Shown piece after piece: positions 35,911 to 43,484 of a DNA stretch of 64,000 nucleotides. The notes under the pieces were generated by a model, which was not told where the DNA came from, did no database searches, and worked only from the letters and a program-made list of their open reading frames with translations. The position numbers and the translations under genes are program-made. The stretch covers positions 121,459 to 185,458 of the forward strand of contig CAUJCR010000012.1 of assembly GCA_963169355.1 (NCBI GenBank), in the 5' to 3' direction. Each line of letters starts with the position of its first letter. Position 1 is the stretch's first letter. The stretch is from Bacteroidota bacterium. GTDB taxonomy: Bacteria > Bacteroidota > Bacteroidia > B-17B0 > Aurantibacillaceae.

Positions 35911-37098
35911 TTGAAACCAAACTCACACAACCCGCATGATTTTGAAATGAAAGCCACCACTTTTCATGGCTTAGAAGATATACTTGCTAATGAGCTTTTA
36001 AAACTTGGTGCCAGAGATATTGTGCCTTTTAAACGAGGTGTTTCTTTTACAGGTGATAAAGGCTTTATGTACAAAGCAAATTTATGTTTACGTACGGCCT
36101 TAAAAGTATTAGTGCCTTTGTTTTCATTTACAGCGTATGATGAACATGAGTTATACCAACAAATTAAAAAGTACGAATGGGAGAAATTATTAAATACAGA
36201 TGATACCTTGGCAATAAATGCTACCGTTAATTCAGATGAATTTAATCATTCATTATATGTGTCTCAAAAAACCAAAGATGCCATTTGCGATCGCTTTGTC
36301 GAAAAATTTGATGTAAGACCCAATGTTGATTTAGAACATCCAACGCTTAGGATTTATATACATATTTTTAAAAATCAGGTAAGTGTAAGTTTAGATAGTA
36401 GTGGCGATTCATTATTTAAGCGTGGATATAGAGTGGATATTGATACCGCTCCTATGAAAGAAGTATTAGCGGCAGGAATGGTTTTATTATCTAACTGGCA
36501 ACCTCATTTGCCTTTAATAGACGGCATGTGTGGAAGTGGTACCCTAGGAATTGAAGCCGCATTATACGCCAATAACATACCACCAGGTGTATTTAGAAAA
36601 GAATTTGGTTTTATGAAATGGCACGATTATGAACCAGAACTATGGGATAAAATTTATGATGCCTGTATTAATCGCATAAAAGATGGTACACCAACTATTA
36701 TCTCTAACGATATTGACATAAAACCATTAGAGATGGCAAAACGAAATGGCGCTACCGCCAAAGTAGATGACGTGATTACTTATGAAAATAAATCATTTTT
36801 TGATTTAATGCCTCACAAGCCACATGGTACTATTTTACTAAATCCACCTTACGACGAACGCATAAAAATGGAAGATACCAATGCGTTTTATAAACAAATT
36901 GGAGATAAACTAAAAAAAGATTTTGGCGGTTGGACTGCTTGGATTATCACCTCTAACATGGAAGCTATAAAGCACATAGGATTGCATCCAAGTAAAAAGA
37001 TGACATTGTTTAATGCGTCGTTAGAATGTAAGTTATTAAAATACGAGATGTATAGTGGTTCTAAAAAAATAGCCAAACAAAAAACTACATCGCACTAA
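35911..37098 (+). CDS. THUMP-domain rRNA methyltransferase (RlmL/YpsC-like)
   Basis: This 395-residue protein starts with the conserved MKATTFHGLEDILANELLKLGA segment found in the THUMP/RlmL class, a THUMP domain to about 155, then a SAM-dependent domain with DGMCGSGTLGIEAAL (motif I, about 208-222), SNDIDIKP and the catalytic NPPYDERI (motif IV, NPPY). Enzymes of this class make N2-methylguanosine in 23S rRNA (position 2445 in E. coli). Start is uncertain: TTG 35911 gives twelve extra residues; the ATG at 35947 starts right at the conserved strand. The last 14 bases overlap rdgB, which is convergent. Confidence 0.88.
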   Translation: MKPNSHNPHDFEMKATTFHGLEDILANELLKLGARDIVPFKRGVSFTGDKGFMYKANLCLRTALKVLVPLFSFTAYDEHELYQQIKKYEWEKLLNTDDTLAINATVNSDEFNHSLYVSQKTKDAICDRFVEKFDVRPNVDLEHPTLRIYIHIFKNQVSVSLDSSGDSLFKRGYRVDIDTAPMKEVLAAGMVLLSNWQPHLPLIDGMCGSGTLGIEAALYANNIPPGVFRKEFGFMKWHDYEPELWDKIYDACINRIKDGTPTIISNDIDIKPLEMAKRNGATAKVDDVITYENKSFFDLMPHKPHGTILLNPPYDERIKMEDTNAFYKQIGDKLKKDFGGWTAWIITSNMEAIKHIGLHPSKKMTLFNASLECKLLKYEMYSGSKKIAKQKTTSH

Positions 37099-37660
37099 GA
37101 AAATCCGTCATCTTTTTTAAAGCAATAGCACGGTGCGACATCGCATTTTTTTCTTCGGCACTCATCTCTGCAAAAGTTTTTAAGCTGCCTTGTGGTAAAA
37201 AAACAGGATCGTAACCAAAGCCGTTTGTTCCTATTTTTTCTGTAGTTATTTGTCCGTTTACAATGCCTTCAAACACATAAGATTTATTATTAAGTACAAG
37301 AGCCATAACGGTTTTAAAATGAGCATCTCGTTGGGTAGTGTGTTGCAACTCATGTAATAAACGATGAATGTTATCATGGTCGTTTTTTTGTTCGCCACCG
37401 TATCTTGCCGAATAAACACCAGGCGCTCCATTTAAGGCATTTACAAGCAATCCACTATCATCTGCAAAACATGGCATATTTGTTTTCTGAAACACCGTTT
37501 GTGCTTTTAATAAGGCGTTCCCTTCTATTGTATCCGAAGTTTCATCAATCTCGGCATGCCAATTTATATCCGTTAAGCTCACTACCTCTATATGTTTAGG
37601 CATCAAAGCGCGTACTTCTTTTAATTTATTTTGATTATGAGTAGCAAATACAAGTTTCAT
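37085..37660 (-). CDS. rdgB: Non-canonical purine NTP pyrophosphatase (XTP/dITP)
   Basis: This 191-residue protein has the HAM1/RdgB motifs: FATHNQNKLKEVRAL at the N-terminus, CFADDSGLLVNALNGAPGVY with the catalytic Asp, SARYGGE, and GTNGFGYDPVFLP followed by KTFAEMSAEEKNAMSHRAIA. It hydrolyses XTP, ITP and dITP to the monophosphates and so keeps deaminated purines out of nucleic acids. It converges with the methyltransferase gene and overlaps it by 14 bases. Confidence 0.96.
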   Translation of the reverse strand: MKLVFATHNQNKLKEVRALMPKHIEVVSLTDINWHAEIDETSDTIEGNALLKAQTVFQKTNMPCFADDSGLLVNALNGAPGVYSARYGGEQKNDHDNIHRLLHELQHTTQRDAHFKTVMALVLNNKSYVFEGIVNGQITTEKIGTNGFGYDPVFLPQGSLKTFAEMSAEEKNAMSHRAIALKKMTDFLSAM

Positions 37661-37743
37661 GATTGGGTAATAGAATATAATTTTGATTTATAATAAATTT
37701 CAGTAAATTTATATGAAATAAACCAATCAAACTATCATTACTA

Positions 37744-38280
37744 ATGCTTAAAAAAATCATTATCGTATTAGCTTCCATTATTGGAATATATTTTCTTTTA
37801 TGTTTCATCGGAAAATCGGACAGTAGAGTGGAAAGAATGATAGAAATTAATGCTTCTGCCGAAACAATTAAGAACACATTATACGATTTCAGAATTTTTC
37901 AAGAGCAATGGAGCCCCTATACCAAGTATGATCCACAAATGAAAACTACTTATTCTGGAACCGCTGGAGAGCGTGGATATAAGTTATCATGGGAAAGTGA
38001 TAAAGAAGAAGCTGGAAAAGGTTCTTTAACTTATCAATATACACACGCCGATACAATTATGAACACTTTACATTTTGACGACTTTGGCGATTCCGAAAAC
38101 TACTACATTATAAAACAGCAAGGCGAAAAATGTCAGGTGGTGTGGGGCATGTATTCTCAAACGCCTTTTATATTTAGAGCAATGGGATTATTTATGAATT
38201 TTGAAGAAATGATTGCTCCAGATTTTGAAGTAGGACTAAGAAACCTAAAAGGGATTATTGAACAAAAGAACACAAACTAA
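37744..38280 (+). CDS. SRPBCC (polyketide cyclase/START-like) family protein
   Basis: A 178-residue protein with an N-terminal hydrophobic helix (IIIVLASIIGIYFLLCFIG) that may anchor it in the inner membrane, then a Bet v 1-like domain: VERMIEINASAETIKNTLYDFR, EQWSPYTKYDPQMKTTYSG, GKGSLTYQYTHADTI and VVWGMYSQTPF. SRPBCC proteins hold hydrophobic ligands in a cavity; the ligand here is unknown. It overlaps the end of the convergent gene 38277-38702 by 4 bases. Confidence 0.78.
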   Translation: MLKKIIIVLASIIGIYFLLCFIGKSDSRVERMIEINASAETIKNTLYDFRIFQEQWSPYTKYDPQMKTTYSGTAGERGYKLSWESDKEEAGKGSLTYQYTHADTIMNTLHFDDFGDSENYYIIKQQGEKCQVVWGMYSQTPFIFRAMGLFMNFEEMIAPDFEVGLRNLKGIIEQKNTN

Positions 38281-38702
38281 TTTTCTTTTTGCCAAACTGT
38301 TTTATTACCAAATCCAAGAGTATTATTGGTAAACTTTATAAAATTAAGTTCTATTCCCCAGATGTATCCTGGCTTTGCAATACTGATAGGAAACTTCTTG
38401 AGATATAACTGATTTAACCCGCGCTTATTAATTTCCTCTTGGCTGACAATAGTTCCTGAAAACTGAATTCCCTTAAGCTTAGCTAAATTATTTTGATCTT
38501 GCACTATAGTTCCAGATGTAGGATTTCCTTGCTTAACAAAATCATCATGTGTTGTACCAAACGATGATTTAAAGACTAAGGTTGCTTGATTCTCTGCAAA
38601 ACAATAAAATGCATTAATACAATAAGGTTTATTTTGATTATCTACAAAGCAGATGGTAGCCACTTGATTTTGATTTATAAAATCAATAATATTTGTATTC
38701 AT
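38277..38702 (-). CDS. Pyridoxamine 5'-phosphate oxidase family flavin-binding protein
   Basis: A 141-residue protein of the split-barrel flavin-binding class: IIDFINQNQVATICFVDNQNKPYCINAFYCFAEN forms the first strands (shown in part as QVATICFVDN and YCINAFYCF), then ATLVFKSSFGTTHDDFV with the FMN-contacting FKSS and GTTH residues, SGTIVQDQNN, and KGIQFSGTIV. Such proteins bind FMN or heme and may reduce or detoxify small molecules; the exact role is open. It is 60 bases downstream of the mbnH-like gene on the same strand. Confidence 0.75.
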   Translation of the reverse strand: MNTNIIDFINQNQVATICFVDNQNKPYCINAFYCFAENQATLVFKSSFGTTHDDFVKQGNPTSGTIVQDQNNLAKLKGIQFSGTIVSQEEINKRGLNQLYLKKFPISIAKPGYIWGIELNFIKFTNNTLGFGNKTVWQKEN

Positions 38703-38762
38703 AATAAAAGCATGATAGAAATTTTAATAAGATACTACTTCATAATCAAACACCGTTTATCT

Positions 38763-39779
38763 TTAAGGCTGTTGTAGCATTGGATTTTTTGTAAACGTAG
38801 TATCAGTTAATGTTTTAAGAAAAGCAACCAAATCTTGCTTATCGGTAGCGCTTAATCCTAATCCAAACATTTTAGTGCCTTTTGTCATAATAGGATCTAA
38901 CGTAGCACTATGTTTAACTCCCGAATTATAAAAATCAACCACTTCTTCAAGCGTTTGAAATCTGCCATCGTGCATATAAGGTGGCGTTAATTCAATGTTT
39001 CTTAAAGTAGGTGTTTTAAATAATCCTAAATCGCTTGGGTTATTTGTATAATTATAACGTCCTGCATTTACACCAGTAAACACAGAATCAATACCAATAT
39101 TATGAAATCTGTTATCAGTAAAAAGACCTACCGAGTGGCAATGAAAACAATCTCCTTTTTCAGTAATAAAGGTGATAAAACCATTCATTTGTGATGGTGT
39201 AAAATTTGCAGTATGCTGATAGAATTTATCGTACAAAGAATTAGAAGAAACCATTACTCTAAAAAATTGAGCTAAAGCATATTCAACGTTTTTATGAGTT
39301 ATGACATCAACATTAAAAACTTTTTTAAATTCACTTCTATAATATGAAGAGTTGTTTAACTTAGATATATCGGTTTGAAAAAAATCTTCTACTTCAAATT
39401 TCATAATGTCTTCTAAAGTGCCATTAATATGCCCGTCCCATAAATACGTGGAATTCCATGCTAAATTAATATGCGGTAAAGAATTAGCTGAATAGCTAGA
39501 AAAGGCCTCTGCCGAATTATGACAAGTGGAACAAGAATTTCCATTATTTGATAAAATAGGATCGTAATACAGTTGTCTTCCTAAGCTTATTCCTTCTACC
39601 GTTAGCGGATTATCTGCTGGTATTTCCATTTTTGGAAAATAATCAGGAATATTCACTGCATAAGGTGTAAGCTGAGTTGCGGTGTTAGGCTCCATCTCCT
39701 CTGCACTATTTTTAGTGCAGTTAAATAACAGAATGGCTAGCAGTATTACGCTAGTTATTTTGAGTAATATTAAACGCAT
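38763..39779 (-). CDS. MbnH-like di-heme cytochrome c peroxidase family lipoprotein
   Basis: From ATG 39779 the product is 338 residues: a lipoprotein signal (LLKITSVILLAILLFNC), then the first heme motif CSTCHNS, the second CFHCHSV, and conserved peroxidase-family segments (PTLRNIELTPPYMHDGRF and DLVAFLKTLTD). The di-heme CcpA/MauG superfamily includes MbnH, which oxidises a Trp of its partner MbnP to kynurenine so that MbnP binds copper. The adjacent upstream gene encodes an MbnP-like protein and overlaps this one by 29 bases, so the MbnH reading is favoured over a generic H2O2 peroxidase. An in-frame ATG at 39845 exists but precedes the signal peptide. Confidence 0.82.
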   Translation of the reverse strand: MRLILLKITSVILLAILLFNCTKNSAEEMEPNTATQLTPYAVNIPDYFPKMEIPADNPLTVEGISLGRQLYYDPILSNNGNSCSTCHNSAEAFSSYSANSLPHINLAWNSTYLWDGHINGTLEDIMKFEVEDFFQTDISKLNNSSYYRSEFKKVFNVDVITHKNVEYALAQFFRVMVSSNSLYDKFYQHTANFTPSQMNGFITFITEKGDCFHCHSVGLFTDNRFHNIGIDSVFTGVNAGRYNYTNNPSDLGLFKTPTLRNIELTPPYMHDGRFQTLEEVVDFYNSGVKHSATLDPIMTKGTKMFGLGLSATDKQDLVAFLKTLTDTTFTKNPMLQQP

Positions 39780-40518
39780 CTTGAAGGTTTGTTTTAATGT
39801 GAGACATTGCCGTGGAATCAGACATCGTATAATTGGCTTCAGCATTCAAGTCATATAAATAGGGACTTGTAAATGCTTCATTAACATTAAAGGAAATAGA
39901 ACACTGATGGCTTGAGTTCGGAAAACTTAAATTATTAAGAATTGTTACTTGTACCAAGTTTTCGTTTTTTCCTAGATGAACCGCATAACCCTTAGATACA
40001 CTAGCGCCATCTAAATAATGCCCTTCCATTTTTATAAAATGATAACCGCCACCCATCATCGTTGGCCAAGCCATATTTAGATTATCCATTGTTGTTTCTA
40101 ATCCATTGTCAATATTTTTTATTGTATCTAACCCTACTAAAAATTGAATCTCAACATAATCTCCCTTCGGAACATCACTTAATTGAAAAGAAGATTTTGA
40201 AGCAATTTTAGGATCGATATAAAACACTTGATTTGATTTAAACATACTGCCATCAGCATGTTTTAACCATACGTTTGAAATATACAGATTAATTGTATTT
40301 ACGCTAAATTGGTTGCCTGCCGCGTTGGTATTTGAAATAGAATCCCAAAGCAAAGCCTGAGTTCCGTTTTTAGGAATAAAACTAAAAGACACAGTACTCG
40401 TAGTGCTTTCCGGTTCTTCAACTTTGTCTGGAACCTTAGTGTCTTTTTTACACGCACTCATAGTTAGAGTAATAAATAAGATAATAAATAAACGGGTATA
40501 TAAATTTAAGGTGCTCAT
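39751..40518 (-). CDS. MbnP-like copper-binding lipoprotein
   Basis: From ATG 40518 the product is 255 residues with a lipoprotein signal (RLFIILFITLTMSAC). The mature part fits the MbnP family: VSFSFIPKNGTQALLW, NTINLYISNVWLKHADGS, VEIQFLVGLD, then MAWPTMMGGGYHFIKMEGHY, and VQVTILNNLSF. The Trp in NMAWPTMM is a candidate for conversion to kynurenine by the partner di-heme enzyme. MbnP proteins bind copper in the periplasm of methanotrophs and many other bacteria. It is the first gene of a minus-strand pair, divergent from the Rrf2 gene at 40706. Confidence 0.8.
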   Translation of the reverse strand: MSTLNLYTRLFIILFITLTMSACKKDTKVPDKVEEPESTTSTVSFSFIPKNGTQALLWDSISNTNAAGNQFSVNTINLYISNVWLKHADGSMFKSNQVFYIDPKIASKSSFQLSDVPKGDYVEIQFLVGLDTIKNIDNGLETTMDNLNMAWPTMMGGGYHFIKMEGHYLDGASVSKGYAVHLGKNENLVQVTILNNLSFPNSSHQCSISFNVNEAFTSPYLYDLNAEANYTMSDSTAMSHIKTNLQDAFNITQNN

Positions 40519-40547
40519 TACATTAAGAAATTTTAAAATCAATGAAA

Positions 40548-40578
40548 TAAAGTTACTGAATAAATCACTAAAATTCAA
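40548..40578 (-). promoter_or_regulatory. Candidate promoter for the mbnP-mbnH-like pair
   Basis: Reading the minus strand, TTG (40576-40578) is followed after 20 bases by TAACTTTA (40548-40555), one base from TAnnTTTG. It would start transcription about 25 bases before ATG 40518. A second -7-like TATATTTG lies at 40599-40606. Confidence 0.35.
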
Positions 40579-40637
40579 TTTTTAACATTAAGATTTACCA
40601 AATATATGCAAAAAAATTAGGGTATTTATTTAAATTA

Positions 40638-40651
40638 GGATAAAATTATCC
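40638..40651. promoter_or_regulatory. Inverted repeat in the divergent copper-locus control region
   Basis: GGATAA and TTATCC with a two-base spacer, in a very A+T-rich 187-base gap between two divergent operons, 55 bases before the Rrf2 start. It is a candidate operator for the Rrf2 regulator; this is inference only. Confidence 0.35.
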
Positions 40652-40705
40652 GATTTATTTTGTACATTTAAAACGAATTAAATTTTACGATTAACCAAAT
40701 TTTCT

Positions 40706-41143
40706 ATGATATTTTCAAAAGCGTGCGAATATGGTATAAAAGCAACCGTTTTTATTGCCCAAAAATCATTAAATAATGAACGATGTAACTTAACAGATAT
40801 TTCAGATGAGATTGATTCACCAAAAGCCTTTACCGCTAAAATCTTACAAAAATTAGTTAAAGCTGGCATTGTTAACTCGAGTAAAGGAAAACTAGGAGGC
40901 TTTGGTATTAATATGAAAGACTCTAAAAAAATTAAACTAATAGATGTTATTACTGCCATTGATGGTAATATGATTGAAAAAACATGTGTTTTAGGATTAA
41001 AGAAATGTTCCGAAGACCATCCTTGTCCTGTGCACAATCAATTTAAGTTTATTAAAAAAGATTTACTAAAGATGGTCCATAAAACAACCCTTTCCGATAT
41101 GTCGAAAAGTGTAGATATAGGGTTAAGCTGTTTAAAAATCTAA
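40706..41143 (+). CDS. Rrf2-family transcriptional regulator with Cys cluster
   Basis: A 145-residue protein of the Rrf2 family: winged-helix N-terminus (FSKACEYGIKATVFIA, then FTAKILQKLVKAGIVNSSKGKLGGF) with the typical recognition helix and wing, dimerisation helix, and a C-x6-C-x5-C cluster (CVLGLKKCSEDHPC, followed by PVH) that in IscR, NsrR and RirA binds an Fe-S cluster. It would sense NO, redox or iron state. It is the first gene of the plus-strand copper locus, divergent from the MbnP-like gene, so it probably controls both. Its 3' end is 10 bases from the next gene. Confidence 0.88.
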   Translation: MIFSKACEYGIKATVFIAQKSLNNERCNLTDISDEIDSPKAFTAKILQKLVKAGIVNSSKGKLGGFGINMKDSKKIKLIDVITAIDGNMIEKTCVLGLKKCSEDHPCPVHNQFKFIKKDLLKMVHKTTLSDMSKSVDIGLSCLKI

Positions 41144-41153
41144 TTTCAATAAA

Positions 41154-41993
41154 ATGATGAAAACAAAAATATTATCACTATTCTTGATTGTATTTGTAAG
41201 CATTTTTACATTTTGTAAAAAGCAACATGATACTGAGCCAGAAGAGGAAGAAACTTCAAGTTTAGATAATACAAGTAATTTGATAAAAATAGGAGAAACA
41301 TGTATTACTGGAGCAAATGCCAAAGCTTTAATATTTGCGCCAAGAAATTTAGAAACAGGATATAACTCTTTGTATATTCAGTTTATTGACTCAACAACTG
41401 GAAACATATTAAACGAAGGACGCAGCACCATCTTTGCAAAAATGAACATGGGCAACACATCACACTACGCCCCTGTTGAAAATTCAACAGATAGTGTGGC
41501 AACTGATAATTATTTTAAAAGCGCCGTTGTGTTTCCTATGACAGGTAATGCCACTCAATGGCAATTATTAATAAATTACCATAACAATGGCTTAGCTGGT
41601 AAGGGAACACTAGGAATTCAGGTAAGCACAAGTAATCCTGGTAGATTTAAAGACCTTGTGTTAGCTTTAGATAGTAATAAACAAGTTTATATGTCATTAG
41701 TGCAGCCCGAACTACCAAAAGTTGGAAAAAATAATTTTGAAGTAGTATTACATCAAAAAATCACTGACTCATTATACACTGCCATTAATTCGTACTCAGT
41801 AGAAATTGAACCAGAAATGGCAAGTATGGAGCACGGCTCTCCTTTTAATGTAAACCCCATATTCACAGAAAAGGGACATTATTTTGGAAGGGTAAATTTT
41901 ACAATGACGGGTGCATGGATTGTTCATGTGAGATTATTTAAAAATGGCACATTAATAAGTACCGACCAGATTTTTGATATGGATGTGCATTAA
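41154..41993 (+). CDS. FixH/YtkA-like two-domain lipoprotein, copy 1
   Basis: A 279-residue product with a lipoprotein signal (LSLFLIVFVSIFTFC) and an acidic linker, then two YtkA-like beta domains. Each has a Met/His motif: MNMGNTSHYAPVEN near residue 97 and MASMEHGSPFNVNP near 225, followed by a GHYFGRVNFTMTGAWIVHV-type strand pair. FixH/YtkA domains occur with copper-handling proteins; the methionines and histidines suggest metal binding. It is about half identical by eye to the protein encoded at 42633-43484, with the motif less complete here. It starts 10 bases after Rrf2. Confidence 0.72.
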   Translation: MMKTKILSLFLIVFVSIFTFCKKQHDTEPEEEETSSLDNTSNLIKIGETCITGANAKALIFAPRNLETGYNSLYIQFIDSTTGNILNEGRSTIFAKMNMGNTSHYAPVENSTDSVATDNYFKSAVVFPMTGNATQWQLLINYHNNGLAGKGTLGIQVSTSNPGRFKDLVLALDSNKQVYMSLVQPELPKVGKNNFEVVLHQKITDSLYTAINSYSVEIEPEMASMEHGSPFNVNPIFTEKGHYFGRVNFTMTGAWIVHVRLFKNGTLISTDQIFDMDVH

Positions 41994-42042
41994 TCAAATA
42001 GAATTTCATTTAGGAATAAATAATCTATATCTTTTTTAATTA

Positions 42043-42084
42043 TGATTATAATCAGTTAAAAATAAAGATAACTCTTTACCTTTG
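42043..42084 (+). promoter_or_regulatory. Palindromic operator candidate and promoter inside the copper locus
   Basis: TGATTATAATCA (42043-42054) is a perfect 12-base palindrome. 22 bases on is TACCTTTG (42077-42084), a perfect TAnnTTTG -7 box, placed just upstream of ATG 42102. The palindrome covers the -33 region where an activator or repressor would bind. No TTTG -33 is present. Confidence 0.45.
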
Positions 42085-42101
42085 TGGTTGAATTTCTGTT
42101 T

Positions 42102-42470
42102 ATGAGAATAATTGTTGCTATAATTCTTGTGGTTGGCTTGCTAAGTTCTTCTTTCAGTAGATTGTATTTATTCTCAAATTATATTTTGAATAAGGAATTA
42201 ATTACCAAAAAGTATTGTGAGAATAAGTCTAAGCCAAAATTAAAATGTAAAGGTAAGTGTCATCTAAAAAAACAATTGCATGAACAAGAAGAAAAAGAAG
42301 GCGCAACAAAAAACACCTTAAAAGAAGTAAATGAAATACTCTTAATTTCAGAAAACAACGAACTAAAATTATTAAGTATAGAAACACCAAATGCTTCACT
42401 TAATGGTAAATTCATTCCTAGTAATTTACCTAAAGCTACACATTCTATTTTTCACCCGCCTACCTGTTAA
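42102..42470 (+). CDS. Small Cys/Lys-rich envelope protein
   Basis: A 122-residue product from ATG 42102, beginning with a membrane or signal segment (RIIVAIILVVGLLSSSFSRL). The central part is KYCENKSKPKLKCKGKCHLK, a cysteine and lysine cluster with a His that could bind Cu(I) or another thiophilic metal, followed by a charged helix. The C-terminus has FHPPTC. The GTG at 42084 also opens the frame, but it overlaps the -7 promoter box, so I use the ATG. Similar short proteins with C.GKC.L.K occur in Bacteroidota, with no assigned function known to me. It lies between the two FixH-like genes. Confidence 0.6.
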   Translation: MRIIVAIILVVGLLSSSFSRLYLFSNYILNKELITKKYCENKSKPKLKCKGKCHLKKQLHEQEEKEGATKNTLKEVNEILLISENNELKLLSIETPNASLNGKFIPSNLPKATHSIFHPPTC

Positions 42471-42632
42471 AGTTTGGCTGTATTAGCCATATCCTAAATT
42501 TATCCTGAAATTAATTAGCCAATTCAAATCTCAACAACCTTCTTGAGTGTGTATGATTTTGGATATAGTTACTAATTAAGGCTCAATTATTTCAATCTTT
42601 AAAACAATCTTTAACATAAAAAAATAGAACTT

Positions 42633-43484
42633 ATGAAAACGCTTAACAAAATTAAAATCTTAACATACTTACTCTTAATTATTGGAATTGCAAGTTCCTG
42701 TAAAAAAAACAAATCTATTGAACCAGAAGAAGAAGAAGTTACAACACCAAGTACTCCTAACAACTTAATAAAAATTGGAGAAACTTATATAGTTGGAGCC
42801 AATGCAAAAGCTTCAGTATATACAGATAAAGCCTTTGAAACTGGATATAATCTTATATATGTAGCATTTACGGATTCAACAGACGGAAGCGCTCTTAATA
42901 TGGGGCATTGTACCATCTCTCCATTAATGAATATGGGAAGCATGTCTCATGGATCACCTGTGGAAAATACAAGTGATACAATTAGTACAAATGGCTATTT
43001 TAGAAGCGCTGTTATATTCTCAATGGCTGGAACAGCTTCTCAGTGGTCATTAAATATTAATTTCCATAACCACAAAAATGGCAAATCAGGACTAGGCTCT
43101 CTTGGAGTTGATGTGGCAGCAAGTTCTCCTAGTAAATTTAAAAGTGTGGTTTTAGCATTAGATAGTAATAAAAAAGTATTTATCAGCTTGGTACAACCTA
43201 CTAATCCGGTTGTAGGTACTAATAATTTTGAAATAACCTTACATCAACGTGTAAACGGAATGACATATCCATTTATTGATCAATATACTGTTGAAATTGA
43301 GCCCGAAATGCCAAGCATGGGACATGGTTCTCCAAATAATATCAATCCAACACATGTAGGTAAAGGGCACTATTCAGGAAAAGTAAATTATACCATGTCT
43401 GGTTTATGGTATGTACACTTAAAATTATATAAAAACGGAACATTAATAAGTGATGATCAATATTTTGAAATGACTTTGCAATAA
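42633..43484 (+). CDS. FixH/YtkA-like two-domain lipoprotein, copy 2
   Basis: A 283-residue product with a lipoprotein signal (LTYLLLIIGIASSC), then two YtkA-like domains. The metal-motif is more complete than in copy 1: MNMGSMSHGSPVEN in the first domain and MPSMGHGSPNNINP in the second, followed by GKGHYSGKVNYTMSGLWYVH. The repeated M-x-M-x-x-H-G-S-P pattern suggests copper binding. It abuts the TonB receptor gene: the last base of its stop codon is the first base of the receptor ATG, so translation is coupled. It probably receives or passes copper in the periplasm. Confidence 0.75.
   Translation: MKTLNKIKILTYLLLIIGIASSCKKNKSIEPEEEEVTTPSTPNNLIKIGETYIVGANAKASVYTDKAFETGYNLIYVAFTDSTDGSALNMGHCTISPLMNMGSMSHGSPVENTSDTISTNGYFRSAVIFSMAGTASQWSLNINFHNHKNGKSGLGSLGVDVAASSPSKFKSVVLALDSNKKVFISLVQPTNPVVGTNNFEITLHQRVNGMTYPFIDQYTVEIEPEMPSMGHGSPNNINPTHVGKGHYSGKVNYTMSGLWYVHLKLYKNGTLISDDQYFEMTLQ

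Noticed and set aside
38763..39779. Plain hydrogen-peroxide cytochrome c peroxidase
   Set aside because: Not excluded biochemically, but the overlapping MbnP-like gene and copper receptor context make an MbnH-type role more likely.
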